NCBI RefSeq assembly: GCF_003573695.1
Contig: NW_020621936.1
Span: forward strand, 10,726,001-10,790,000
Source of the DNA: Papaver somniferum
Lineage: Eukaryota > Streptophyta > Magnoliopsida > Ranunculales > Papaveraceae
Direction: 5' to 3'
Length of the DNA stretch: 64,000 nucleotides
In this document: positions 20,939 through 32,660 of the stretch, piece after piece
How positions within the stretch are numbered: the stretch's first letter is position 1
Layout: each line of letters opens with the position of its first letter
Program-made: the position numbers and the translations under genes
The notes under the pieces: model-generated
What the model was told of the DNA's origin: nothing
The model's database searches: none
What the model saw: only the letters and a program-made list of their open reading frames with translations

Positions 20939-21424
20939 TTAGATCGGGTTTCCGTCTGGTTTGAGTAATCGATAAACTCCCTCGCCAGCTTTAGACACGA
21001 TTGTGTATGGTCCTGCCCACCTTGCCGCTAGTTTACCGCCCCTTTTGTCACGTTCCCAATCGGCTAGATATTTCAACACTAACTGCCCCGGTTGAAACTC
21101 TCTTGGTCGAACTCGTTTGTTGTATTCTCGTTGTAATCTCCTTTGGTAATTCTCCATTTTTTGCAACGCCATCTCCCTTGTTTCCTCCAAGTCATCGAGC
21201 TTGGCCAATATTAGATTTGTCGATATGTTTCGCCTCCAAGCTTCAGTTCTTGTGGTGGGTATCATTGCTTCAGTTGGTAGTATCGCTTCGGTTCCATAGG
21301 TCAGCATGAAAGGTTATAGCCCTGTTGCTTCCCTTCGAGTGGTTCGATAGGCCCATAAAACATTGTAGAGTTCTTCGCACCAATTACCGTACTCTCCATC
21401 TAATTTTTTCTTCGCACCAATTAC
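20939..21424 (-). pseudogene. Ty3/gypsy integrase C-terminus fragment
   Basis: Reading leftward from about 21424: NWCEELYNVLWAYRTTRREA (one stop in place of a residue near 21315), MLTYGTEAILPTEA, YNKRVRPREFQPGQLVLKYL, then KLAARWAGPYTIVSKAGEGV and YRLLKPDGNPI with a stop. This is the standard end of gypsy integrase (LWAYRTT...YG.EAVLP...GDLVLR...W.GPY.V). Everything upstream is missing: the sequence switches to plus-strand copia at about 21425. Confidence 0.9.
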
Positions 21425-23712
21425 TTGGTAAAGGTTTTAAATTTGTAGCTGAGTCTAACAAAGTTGTAATCTCTAAGGGTGGTGACTTCGTAGGAAAAGG
21501 TTATGTCACTGAAAACATGATTAAGCTTAGTGTACTTTCTTTGAACTTGAATGTTAATGCATATTCTTCTGCTTATGTTTGTGACTCCTCACATGTATGG
21601 CATGATAGACTAGGACATGTTAATTTCAAATCCATTGAAAGACTTGTTAATTTAGGCTGCATTCCTAAAATAAACATTGACAGAGGTCATAAATGTAAAA
21701 TTTGTGTTGAATCTAAATATGAAAGAAAACCCTTTAACAAAAAGGTTGAACGTAGTACAACTCCCCTAGAACTAATCCACTCGGATTTAGGAGATTTGAA
21801 ATCAACACCAACTAGAGGTGGTTAAAAATGATACATCACTTTTATCGATGATTACTCACGATACTATCAGGTTTATCTTCTTAGAAGTAAAGATGAAGCC
21901 TTAGACGCTTTCAAATTATATAAACTTGAAGTAGAAAACCAAAGAGGTGTTACAATTAAAACTCTTAGGTCAGACCGAGGCGGTGAGTATGTGATACCTA
22001 TAGGAGAATTTTGCAAACTTAATGGCATCATTCATGAAACTACTGCACCTTCTTCACCTGAGTCGAATGGAGTAGCCGAAAGGAAAAACCGAACACTCAT
22101 AGATATGGTGAACGCTATGTTAGCTAGTTCAGGGATACCTACGAACTTGTGGGGGGAAGCAATTCTCTCTGCTTGCTATATCTTGAACCGAGTTCCATTT
22201 AAGAAATCTGACAAAACTCCATATGAGTTATGGAGAGGTAGACAACCTTCCCATGCATTCTTTAAAGTGTCGGGTGTTTGGCCAAGGTGGCCATTCCTCG
22301 CTCCAAGAAAACCATAATAGGACCTAAAACTGTGGATTGTGTTTTCCTAGGCTATCCTGAGCACACTAGTGCTTATAGGTTCATGGTCATTGGTCAGAAC
22401 ACCATAATGGAATCTAGAGATGCAGTGTTTTTTGAACACATTTTTCCTTTAGGGTCTGGACCTCGCAAAAGGGTCCACGATGACCTCTCAGATGTTCCTT
22501 AAACTAGTCAGCCCCCGTATCTAGATGATGAGACCGAACCTAGAAGAAGTAAGAGGGTTAGAACCGAGAAAAGTTTCAGTCCAGATTTTGTGACTCTTAC
22601 TGTAGAGTCTGAACCCCAAACCTATAAGGAAGCTATGACTTCTCCGGAATCTCCCTTCTGGGAAGAAGCTTCCATTAATGAGTGGGATTCCATTCAACAA
22701 AATAAAACTTGAGAGCTGGTAGACTTACCTCCTGGTAGTAAAACCATAGGTTACAAGTGGGTCTTCAAAAGGAAGCTTAGAACAGATGGAACTATAGAAA
22801 AACACAAAGCTAGGTTGGTAACTAAGGGCTATAGACAACAGGAAGGATTAGATTTCTTTGATACCTATTCACCGGTCACAAAAATCACTTCTATTAGGAT
22901 GCTGATTGCTATTGCTTCTATTTATGATTTGCATATATATCAGATGGATGTTAAAACTGCATTTTTATATGGTGAATTGAATGAAGAAATTTATATGGAC
23001 CAACCTGAAGGTTTTGTTGTGAAAGGGTTTGAAGACAAAGTATGCAAATTGAACAAATCTCTGTATGGTTTAAAACAAGCACCTAAACAGTGGCATGAAA
23101 AATTTGACCATGTAATGATATCTAATGGCTTCAAGGTTAATGAATCTGATAAATGTGTTTACATTAAATCTGTGGATGATTCTCATACTATTGTGTGCAT
23201 GTATGTTGATGATATGCTCATATTAGGCAGTAACCTTGATATTATTAATACCACTAAAAGCATGCTTAACGAAAATTTTGACATGAAAGACTTAGGCCCC
23301 GCAGATGTAATCTTAGGGATGAAAATCAGAAAAACGTCTGATGGATATAGTCTTAGTCAATCTCATTATGCTGAAACTGTACTTAAGAGATTTAATCATG
23401 AAAATGCTAAACCTGTATCTACTCCTTATGATCCCAATTGTAACTTGAAAAAGAACAAGGGTGAGGGAATTTCTCAACTTGAGTATTCTCGCATTATTGG
23501 CAGTTTTATGTATTTGATGAACTGCACAAGACCTGACATTGCCTACACTGTGAGTAGATTGAGCAGGTACACTTGCAACCCTGGGAAGGATCACTGGAAT
23601 GCTCTCTACAGAGTTCTACGGTACCTGAGAGGAACTTCAAACTATTGCTTAAGTTTTGGGAAGTATCCTGCTGTGCTAGAAGGGTATTGCGATGCTAACT
23701 GTATCCTGACGT
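21425..23712 (+). pseudogene. Ty1/copia pol fragment: GAG-pre-integrase, integrase, reverse transcriptase
   Basis: Begins inside pol with LGKGFKFVAESNKVVIS. Domains in order: GAG-pre-integrase (VWHDRLGHVNF...CKICVESKYERKPF); integrase core with LIHSDLGD, LRSDRGGEY and SSPESNGVAERKNRT (D-D-E); then, after a frame change near 22285, TVDCVFLGYPEHTSAYRF. Next is reverse transcriptase from about 22730 ([65 protein letters not shown]). It stops at LEGYCDAN, the first motif of copia RNase H, where element-A sequence starts. Breaks: stops near 21822, 22499 and 22709, plus the shift. No Gag or LTRs. Truncated at both ends. Confidence 0.93.
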
Positions 23713-23832
23713 AGTCGGCATCTATCCTGGTAACATCTGTCTACCTTGCCTCATAAGTTTTATATTTAAACGTCACCATCCATTGCTTACCCCGTAACAA
23801 TGTCACTGTTACGTGCTAAGTAGGGGACTTAA
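23713..23832 (+). mobile_element. Extra copy of element A internal 3' end and polypurine tract
   Basis: Matches 30165-30289, the last 125 bases before the right LTR of element A, including the tract AAGTAGGGGACTTAA (23818-23832). It sits before the left LTR, where a simple element would have host DNA. The left LTR is therefore itself the 3' LTR of a further, truncated copy. Confidence 0.85.
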
Positions 23833-24543
23833 TGTTGATGGTGGTTTTTCGAATAGGCTAACATTATAAATCCCTGTATTTAATGCGCCGATGCCTTGCA
23901 AGGGTATAAATCCATTTAAGAAGTGATGAGTGTTCAAACCTCTTCACTTATATATGTATGTATTGAGCAATTCGATATATTTATGAAATTTATCAGAATG
24001 GTGCATTAATCCCAGATATTCTATAAATTTCAACATGTCGCATTAATAATTAATGCATAATTTTCCTAGTATTTTCTATGATATGTTCTCAGCCGAACTC
24101 TCATCACTGACACAACATGATGATTAAGTGTTCACTCTCAGCAGAGTAGCATGAATCTCCCGAAGTACCAGTGTTGATATCTGCACAAAATACCCGCACA
24201 AGCTACATCATTCTCTGACAAAGAGAATCTCGTATTGACGCCCTTTTAATCAAAGATAGTGCGATCGAACGCATGTTTATTCCCTAAATATAATCTAGAC
24301 TGTTAATATCAGTCTCAAAAATAATCGCGGCCACATAATTTGGCCGCGCGATTTAACAAGCTTGGATTACTCCTAGCAGAACTAGGTAATCACCTTAATA
24401 ACCACCGACGGGCCCACTAATGCCCTAGTCGATCGAGCCCTATGTAAGTCGTTCACAAGTGCTTCGAACACCGACCCAAAAATGGGCATTCACGTTGCAT
24501 AATATAACTCAAACGAATTGAGACCGGCAAAAATGGTCTCACG

Positions 24544-25440
24544 TCCAACTTAGCCGGCCTAGTTGGACGGCTTGGATTGCATTTCGAGCAATCAAAGAGA
24601 TGCCTATGTGTTCACTATCGGACCAAGCTCTCCCTTGGTCGATCGACCTGTCCCCAACGGGACCAAAGCACATTAAAACGCCGGCCCCAAGGAGGGTGAT
24701 AGTGCATCCTTTAAAACCCTAAATTGGATAAGCAGCGTTACACAACTGCCGCTAATCAATCGTATCTGTCCAACTTCGCCAGCCTAATTGGACGGCTTAG
24801 ATCGTGTTTCAAATGATCAAGGAGATGCAAGCGCGTTCAACATCGAACCAACTCCACACGTAGTCGATCGACTTTCTCATAGCAAGACTAAAGCGCATCA
24901 AAACGCCAGCCCAAAGAAGCGTGAACACGTCGTTTCAAAAAACCTAAAATTACTTTGCGACAATACATTACTGTCGCAAATCGATCTCGACCACTCATCT
25001 TCGCCAGCTGATTTGAGTGGCTTAGATTTAACCTCAAGCGGCCTCGAAGACATCAACGTGATCACTGTCGGCCCACCTTCCCGTATGACCGAACGACCTG
25101 CTCGAGCTGACGATCGAAGCCTCCAAATCGCTCGCCCAAATAGAGTTGGCCGCGCGGCCCCCTAAACCCTAAAGTCGCGTCAATGGTAGTTTGAAATTGC
25201 CGCAAACGATCACGAACATCCAACTTCGCCAGCCTAGTTGGATGGTATAGATTTATTTTTAGAAAACAAACAAAGCAACATTGTGAAAACTGGCCATCCT
25301 TCTTCCACATGAGGCGATCGACCAAATGATGACTTGACCATAGGGTCCTCAAACGATCACCCAAAGGTGGTCGATCATGCCTCCTTTAAGACGCCAATCC
25401 GCGACTTATGCAATCAGGCTCTAAAACAATGATGCTCCAT
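24544..25440. repeat. Four degenerate units of about 225 bp in the left LTR of A
   Basis: Unit starts at about 24544, 24769, 24995 and 25219, each opening with a TCCAACTTCGCCAGCCTAG-like sentence followed by TTGGACGGCTTAGAT. Then come GGTCGATCGAC and a tract ending in AAACCCTAAA. Divergence between units far exceeds divergence between the two LTRs, so the array predates this insertion. Confidence 0.85.
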
Positions 25441-25846
25441 ACACATCGATTAGTTTGAGCTGCTTAATTTTGATGCTTCACATGCATCGAATTCACACAA
25501 TATTTTATATTGGCCTCATAAAAAACTTAGTTGTTTCACCTAATAGCACCATGCTATTCTCCGCGGTGGGTCCCACGACCCACTTATTCGAGACATCAAA
25601 CATGTCACAAACTGGGGGATGCTTATTGGGTATTGGTCTGGCGGTTTACAGCGTGCAACGCGTCCATTACGAGAACGTGTCAGGAAAGGAGGACGGTTAT
25701 CAGTAATGAGAGTAGTGGGAGAACGTGTGATCAGGCATCCCTCATAACGAGACACGATGATCACTACCTTCCGTAAAAAACCCACTTCTCCACTACTTCA
25801 CTTCCTCCACTTCCTCCGGTGATTAATCAGGGTGCGCTCAATGACT

Positions 25847-25858
25847 TGTATAAATAGG
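25847..25858 (+). promoter_or_regulatory. TATA box of element A LTR
   Basis: TGTATAAATAGG near the 3' third of the left LTR marks the likely U3-R promoter. In the right LTR the equivalent (32311-32320) reads TGTATAAACA, one base away from the consensus. Confidence 0.6.
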
Positions 25859-26198
25859 TTTTCAACCTATTCAACACAGAAAAAACACAAGTGTTATCAA
25901 CACAAGTAGTCAGAAACCATTTTCTGATACGCAAGTCATAAACAACCACACCTTCAACATTCTGATCTCAAACACCTTCTCTGCTTCCCACCCTAAGATC
26001 AACCCTTCTCCTTCACCTTGTGACCGAATTGAATCTGAAACGACCATTTCTTGGTTTAGGCCAGAGTCTTACAGATTGATTTCTCGAACCTAAAATCATT
26101 CCCGTGCAGTACATTTGTTTAGGGTTTAGATTTGTTTCTCATTCAACACACCCCAAATTACCAAAAAACAGTAGAATCAGTTTTTACCCATAAACGAT

Positions 26199-26216
26199 TG
26201 GCGACCACAATGGGAG
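26199..26216 (+). other. Primer binding site of element A
   Basis: TGGCGACCACAATGGGAG starts three bases after the LTR. The same TGGCGACC start occurs in element B. The matching tRNA was not established. Confidence 0.65.
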
Positions 26217-27719
26217 ATTGATCTCTCGGTTGCAAAATCAGTTTCTCAAGATTCATTCCGATTTACTCAATTTCAAAAAGGTAGATCTTAGATTCAATTC
26301 AATCATTAAATTCAATTTAGGTTCAACAACCAATTTCAATTCCGGTGTTCCATTCACTAAGAAGCTTCACAAAAATGCTTTTTAAACAATGTTACTGGAA
26401 ATACCTTGGATAGCTGAGCACCAGTAAATCTCCCAGATGAAAGGACCAGAAAGCCGCATGGAGACACAAGACGCGACTACTACTTAGAAGAACACAACGG
26501 CTTCTCTCGAGATCCGGATGGAGCAATCACCTTTCTGCAACACCACAAGTGTTGTATGGAGCAATCCAGAAATGCCTCAAAGGGTACACACCCAGAAAGA
26601 CGAAGTGAAGATTCGCGTAGCCGTTGTTTCAGTATAGAGATAGTCGACAACAAATTCAACACCAGTGGAGTCCTGGGAAGACACCTGCAGAGGTCACAAA
26701 AGAAAATGTCTATCTCTATTCCACCAATGCTACCAATTTAAGATCAGGAGTATCCGCTATCACTTCATCAAAAAAACGTATAGATCCAGAATATGGTGTA
26801 ATTCCGAGAATTCATACATCTACAATAACAAAGGAGGCTTGACACATCTTCAAATCGTCATAAAGGGTTCGCCTATTATGTCAACCCGGATAAGAGCGAG
26901 CCCGAGACATCTTCAGGTCTACTGGAGCCGACACCTCAAGAGAACATCCTCAAGAAGATAACAATGCCCGCGTCATCATGTCGAGAAAGAATCCGCAGTT
27001 TGGGCGAATCACTTTGTTATGAAGAATGTTTCAGCGAAACAACGAACATCCAAATGATCAAGAGATGACGGACCCGAGGTACTGCCACTGCCACAGATTC
27101 ATCCGTCGCTTTACCAGTGAATGCAACGGCCTGAAGCATATTCTCCAAAGGAAGATTAACTCAGGAGAGTTACCCCCTTTCTCCGAAGATTAACGTGCGC
27201 AGTTTCATCGAAGTGATCGAATCAACTACGGTTTTCTCGAGGCGCGCCATAACAACTTGGATTCGAAGCGATAACCCTTGGAGAATTCAAGTCTCGTTCA
27301 ACCGAGATCTTGTGAACAAGTAAGTTTCGTTAAACAATTTTATATTTTAAAAGCCTGCTGGGGACTTGATGTCCCACATCGAGGAAGGAAGTCAATGATG
27401 CAGTTGTTCATAGACACCACATTATCTTCCTTTTACATATTTCCCTTTTTGTGCAACATTTTCAATTTTTACGAGATACTTAGAATGATCGAATTCAAAA
27501 CCAGAATGCCGGCTTTCAGCCGATTCAAACATAATTCCTTTCATAAAGTCATTCATAAAATCATCTCAAAAATAAACCAATTCAAAAATTCAATCACCTA
27601 CTAGTTCAAAAACCAGAAAATCAAACTGTGAAAGGAATTTCTTACATCACTCAAGACACCTAAAAGGGAAATATAAAAGAAAATGCGCAAGTATTCAAGG
27701 GAAGTCTTTCAACAACAAC
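26217..27719. other. Element A internal region, no recognisable coding
   Basis: Only short frames, with no Gag, protease or polymerase motif. Presumably heavily rearranged element sequence. Confidence 0.5.
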
Positions 27720-27923
27720 TCATTCTTTTTGGAAAGAGCGCCATTCATTTTTGCGGAGAACAGCCTGCTTCAGCTTCAATTCCAAGGATAGCCTCTCGAT
27801 CTCCTCCTCTTGACGAGCAATGAAGTCCACGGAGTGAAATTCGTTTGTTTCATCTTGCAGCTTCTGGATTTTAGAAAACCCTTCATAGAACCAAGAAGCA
27901 TTGAATTCAAACTTCGTAAACAC
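27720..27923 (-). pseudogene. Remnant of an antisense PMD-gene tail in element A
   Basis: A 67-residue frame on the strand opposite to the element: FEFNASWFYEGFSKIQKL, then RQEEEIERLSLELKLKQAVL, a short coiled coil. It resembles in layout the last exon of element B's antisense gene (WEFNLENSERLDLNVKWLRK, then KEKEDKISKLTEELNKERA). I infer that both descend from one captured gene. Weak by sequence alone, better supported by strand and family. Confidence 0.4.
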
Positions 27924-28014
27924 ATCTCAGTGTAACTCCCAGTTTGAAACCACCTACTCAGTGCACCTAGTCACGCTGCTCACGACATGAATGGAAGATA
28001 AAGCTTCTTTGACA

Positions 28015-28092
28015 GGTCGGACCAACAGGCAGTACAACCTTCAACCTTCTGTAAGCGGTTTCACTGAAGCAGCAAGAGAAAAACCACCGAGA
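28015..28092 (+). pseudogene. Gag N-terminal scrap in element A
   Basis: Reads GRTNRQYNLQPSVSGFTEAA. Element B has RRLMNKQYNLQPSTNAVTEG at the start of its Gag frame (about 42208-42267). The shared NxQYNLQPS block shows common descent. In A it lies downstream of the antisense remnant, the reverse of the order in B. Confidence 0.55.
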
Positions 28093-29079
28093 TACAACAT
28101 CCTCCGCGTACAAAATTTCCCACTTAAAACTCCAGTACCACATGCACGACTGTCACAATGATAAAACAACGTCCAAGATATTCCATATCTGGCTCGACGG
28201 CAACAACATCTATGAGGGACGCTTTCAGAATTTCGTCTTCCGCAAAAGAAGTAGTTGCGTCACCAAAGGAGATTGCGCCTGAAACTTAAGAGGTACACAC
28301 AGACTCTCCATGTCAAGAGCTTCATCATATTTGCAGAACCTATTAGTTAAGTCATTCTCATGACGGGACTTCCCTACTCCTCAAAGACATGATCCAAAAA
28401 TGATAAAGGCAAAGGAGCGTCGCTGGAGACCGCTTAGGACTACCCATCTCAAAGATGCTGAATTTGGAGAGACGCAAGCCCGCTGTCATTATGATTCCAA
28501 GATGCCCAAAGACGTAGACGTATTCTAGGGAGAAGATGTATTGTTTAAAGACCAGCGATATGCCTGGATTCTATGAAACGCAACGTAGACGCAAAGACGG
28601 TCTCATACTATCCTCATCAACATTGGGTTCAACTCCAACTCTCTCCCAAATTATTTCTTCAGAGACCCAGCGTGACAGCATCTATCAAGTTGAAAGCTCA
28701 TATATGAAGACTGCCAAATTCGTGCAAGTAGATACCATGCCTCTCCCTGCCAGTCTCTTTCGATCATAGCTGCTGCCAAGAATCGTTGTTGCTCGCCAGA
28801 GCTTCGCCATAGCAACAACCACTACGGACAGAGGTAATCTGTACTTCTGCATATTTTACTTTCCCATGGAGAAGTAATAGAGTCACAAGTACGGAGGCGA
28901 GATGATGATATATTTATTATGGTAAACCCACCGACCATACAAGATAGAGCCATGTAACTCACGCTTGGGGACTGAGACTCAGCATGAAATTCCTGCACCG
29001 TCAGTCAAGGATTTCTTCAACACAAGAGAGACGGTCAATCAAGAAGCATGTAATTTTCAAAGGAAAATCAAACTGAAGG
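28093..29079. other. Element A internal region, no recognisable coding
   Basis: Short unassigned frames only. Confidence 0.45.
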
Positions 29080-29445
29080 AGAAGCCGCTTCAACGCCCTC
29101 TCCAGAAGAAGCCGCTTCAACGCACGCTCTCTCCTGAAGCTGTTTCAACGCTCTCTCCATAAGAAGGTGCTTTAACGCTCTCTCCTGAAGCTGTTTCAAC
29201 TGTCTCCTGAAGATGTTTCAACTCTCTCTCCATAAGAAGGTGCTTCAAGGCTCTCTCCTGAAGCCGCTTCAACGCTCTCTCCAAAAGAAGCTGCTTCAAC
29301 GCACACTCCATAAGCCGCTTCAACGCACGCTCTCTCCTGAAGCCGCTTCAACGCTCTCTCCAGAAGAAGCCGCTTCAACGCTCTCTCGAAGATGCTTTAA
29401 CACTCTCCCCCGAATCCGCTTCAGCGCTCTCTTTAGAGGCTGAAG
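29080..29445. repeat. Minisatellite, about a dozen units of 25-29 bp
   Basis: Units of the type CTCTCTCCAGAAGAAGCCG followed by CTTCAACG recur with small changes. In one plus-strand frame they spell SPEAASTL-like octapeptides, and on the minus strand ESVEAASG-like ones. It could be a decayed coding repeat of Gag or of the antisense gene; neither is proven. Confidence 0.9.
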
Positions 29446-30274
29446 ACACTCCAACACCTTACCAGCAAATGCAATGGAAGTACGTCTTTCAAGAAAAAAT
29501 AAGCTCGGGATAATTACACATGGGGACTGCCAGGATGCCTTCACGTCCCTCAACCGGTTCATTTCTAATATCAGCATCATCACTGTTGAAGCTTTACAAG
29601 CCGCAAAAAATTCTCAACATGAAGACGTACATGTGCATTAAAGACTCCAAAAGTAAAAATCGGAGGTGGTTTCATGTATCCAGCCGCGCCATCGAATATG
29701 AAGTGTAACTGGGGACTTCTCATCGCATCTCATTCCATACAACCATCCAAGATTCAGAAGATGGTTCAAAGGATGTCGCTTAGAACGAAGACTTTGAAGA
29801 CTTGATAGCAGCGCGTCAGCAACAGAACGCTTCTCATCTCGTTTACTTCACTCAAAAACTCTGGAATATTTTGCCGATACAAGGATTCCAAGCATTTCAC
29901 CATCGCAATAAGAAGGGCAAGAATGAGCCTATGAGATAAAGAGTCAGAATGAACGCAATTCCATTCCAGTCAATGTTCAGGAGTTTAAAGAAGATTTTCG
30001 TTGCGACTCAGCAGTCCGGACTCCAAGCAATTTAAGTCAAGGCCTCTCGCAATCGAGCATAATGGAGTTTAGAAAATTTTGAAATCTACCTGGAGGAAAT
30101 TGACGTATGATAGGAGGACGATCACTGCAAGCCTTGATACTTCGTTAAGCGTATCTTGCTCAAAGACCTAGTCGGCCTCTATCCTGGTAAAATCTGTCTA
30201 CCTTGCCTCATAAGTTTTATATTTAACCGTCGTCATCCATTTCTTACCCCGCAACAATGTCACTGTTACGTGCT
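29446..30274. other. Element A internal 3' region, no recognisable coding
   Basis: Short frames only. The last 125 bases recur at 23713-23832. Confidence 0.5.
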
Positions 30275-30289
30275 AAGAAGGGGACTTAA
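30275..30289 (+). other. Polypurine tract of element A
   Basis: AAGAAGGGGACTTAA directly precedes the right LTR start TGTTGATGG. Element B has AAGCAGGGGACTTAA in the same place. Confidence 0.85.
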
Positions 30290-32660
30290 TGTTGATGGTG
30301 GTTTTTCGAATAGGGCTAAAATTGTAAAACCTTGTATTTAATGCGCTGACGCCCTACAAGGGCATAAAGCCATTTAAGAAGTGATGAGTGTTCAAACCTC
30401 TTCACTTATATATATATATATATATATTGATCAATTCGATATATTTATGAAATTCATCAGAATGGTGCATTAATCCCAGATATTCTATAAATTTCAACAT
30501 GTCGCATTAATAATTAATGCATAATTTGCCTAGTATTTTCCGTGCTATGTTCTCAGCCGAACTCTCATGACACGACATGACGATTAATTGTTCACTTTCA
30601 GCAGAGTAGCATGAATCTCCCGAAGTGCCAGTATTGAGATCTGCACAGGCTACATCATTCTCTGACAAAGAGAATCTCGTAGTGATGCCCTTTTAATCAA
30701 AGATAGCGCGATCGAACGCATATTTATTCCCTAAATAGAATCTAGACTGTTAATATCAGTCTCAAAAATAATCGCAGCCACACGATTTGGCCGCGGTATT
30801 TAACAAGCTTGGATTACTCCTAACAGAACTAAGTAATCACCTTAATAACCACCGACGGGCCCACTAATACCCTAATCGATCGAGCCCTATGTAACTCGTT
30901 CACAAGTTCTTCAGACACCGACCCAACAATAGGCATTCACGCTACATAACATAACTCAAACGAATTGAAACCGGAAAAAAACGGTCTCAAAACGCATCAC
31001 GTCCGTCCAACTTAGCCAACCTAGTTGGACGACTTGGATCGCATTTCGAGCAATCAAAGAGATGTCGATGTGTTCACTATCGGCCCAAGCTCTCCCTTGG
31101 TTGATCGACCTATCCCCAACGTGACCAAAGCACATTAAAACGCCGACCCCAAGGAGGGTGATCGCGCATCCTTTAAAACCCTAAATTGAATAAGCAGCGT
31201 TACACAACTGCCGCTAATCAATCGTATCCGTCCAACTTCGTCAGCCTAATTGGACGGCTTAGATCGTGTTTCAAATGATCAAGGATATGCCAACGCGTTC
31301 AACATCGAACCAACTCCACACGTGGTCGATCAACTTGCTCATAGCAAGACTAAAGCGCATCAAAACGCCAGGCCAAAGAAGCGTGAACACGCCGTTTCAA
31401 AAACCTAAAATTACTTTGCGGAAATACATTACTGTCGCAAATCAATCTCGACCACTCATCTTCGCCAGCTGATTTGAGTGGCTTAGATTTAACCTCAAAC
31501 GGCCTCGAAGACATCAACGTGATCACTGTCGGCCCACCTTCCCGTATGACCGGCCAACCTGCTCGAGATGATGATCGAAGCCTCGAAATCTCTCGCCCAA
31601 AGAAGGTTGACCTCGCGGCCCCCTAAACCCTAAAGTCGCGTCAATGGCAGTTTCAAACTGCCGCAAACGATCACGACCATCCAACTTCGCCAGCCTAGTT
31701 GGATGGTATAGATTTATTTTTAAAAAACAAGCAAAGCAATATTGTGAAGACCGGCCATCCTTCTTCCACATGAGGCGATCGACCAAGTGATGACTTGACC
31801 GTAGGGTCCTCAAACGATCACCCAAAGGTGGTCGATCATTCCTCCTTTAAGACGCCAATCCGCGACTTATGCAATCAGGCTATAAAACAATGATGCTCCG
31901 TACACATCCATTAGTTTGAGCTGCTTAATTGCGATGCTTCACATGCATCGAATACGCACAATATTTTATATTGGCCTCATAAACAACTTAGTTGTTTCAC
32001 CTAATAGCACCATGCTATTCTCCGTGGTGGGTCCCACGACCCACTTATTCGAGACATCAAACATGTCACAAACTGGGGGATGCTTACTGGGGTATTGGTC
32101 TGGCGGTTTACAGCGTGCGGCGTGCAACGCGTCCATTACGAAAACGTGTCAGGAAAGGCGGACGGTTATCAGTAATGAGAGTAGTGGGAGAACGTGTGAT
32201 CAGTCATCCCTCATAACGAGACACGATGATCACTACCTTCCGTACAAAACCCACTTCTCCACTACTTCACTTACTCCACTTCCTAAGAGATCAGGGTGCG
32301 CTCAGTGACTTGTATAAACAGGTTTTCAACCTATTCAACACAGAAAAAACACAAGTGTTATCAACACAAGTAGCCAGAAACCATTTTCTGATACGCAAGT
32401 CATAAACAACCACACCTTCAACATTCTGATCTCAAACACCTTCTCCGATTCCCTCCCTAAGATCAACCCTTATCCTTCATCTTGTGAACGAATTGAATCT
32501 GGAACGGTCATTTCTTGGTTTAGGCCAGAATCTTACAGATTGATTTCTCGAACCTAAAAACATTCCCGTGTTGTGCATTTGTTTAGGGTTTATATTCGTT
32601 TCTCATTCAACACACCCCAAATTACCAAAAAACAGCAGAATCAGTTTTTACCCATAAACA
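30290..32660 (+). repeat. Right LTR of element A (2,371 bp)
   Basis: Collinear with the left LTR. It ends CCCATAAACA, where the sequence changes to the copia-family LTR. It contains the same four 225-bp units (starts about 31005, 31231, 31455 and 31680) and a (TA)n of about 20 bases at 30410. Confidence 0.9.

Larger units (their letters stand above)
23833..26195 (+). repeat. Left LTR of element A (2,363 bp)
   Basis: Starts TGTTGATGGTGG and ends CCCATAAAC, collinear with 30290-32660. The last A of the expected CA end is missing here. Confidence 0.9.
23833..32660 (+). mobile_element. Element A: non-coding gypsy-type LTR retrotransposon
   Basis: Two 2.4-kb LTRs (23833-26195 and 30290-32660) flank 4.1 kb of internal DNA with a primer binding site and a polypurine tract. 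It encodes no intact Gag, protease, RT or integrase, only scraps. Its primer-site and polypurine sequences closely match those of element B (TTGGCGACC; GGGGACTTAATGT), so the two are relatives. Element B's organisation suggests the Tat/Ogre-like side of Ty3/gypsy, which is an inference. It would depend on enzymes from an autonomous relative. No target duplication can be read because the left side is another internal fragment. Confidence 0.85.

Noticed and set aside
24788..25165. 125-codon frame in the left LTR of element A
   Set aside because: Its counterpart in the right LTR is not open at the same length, and the region is a 225-bp tandem repeat.
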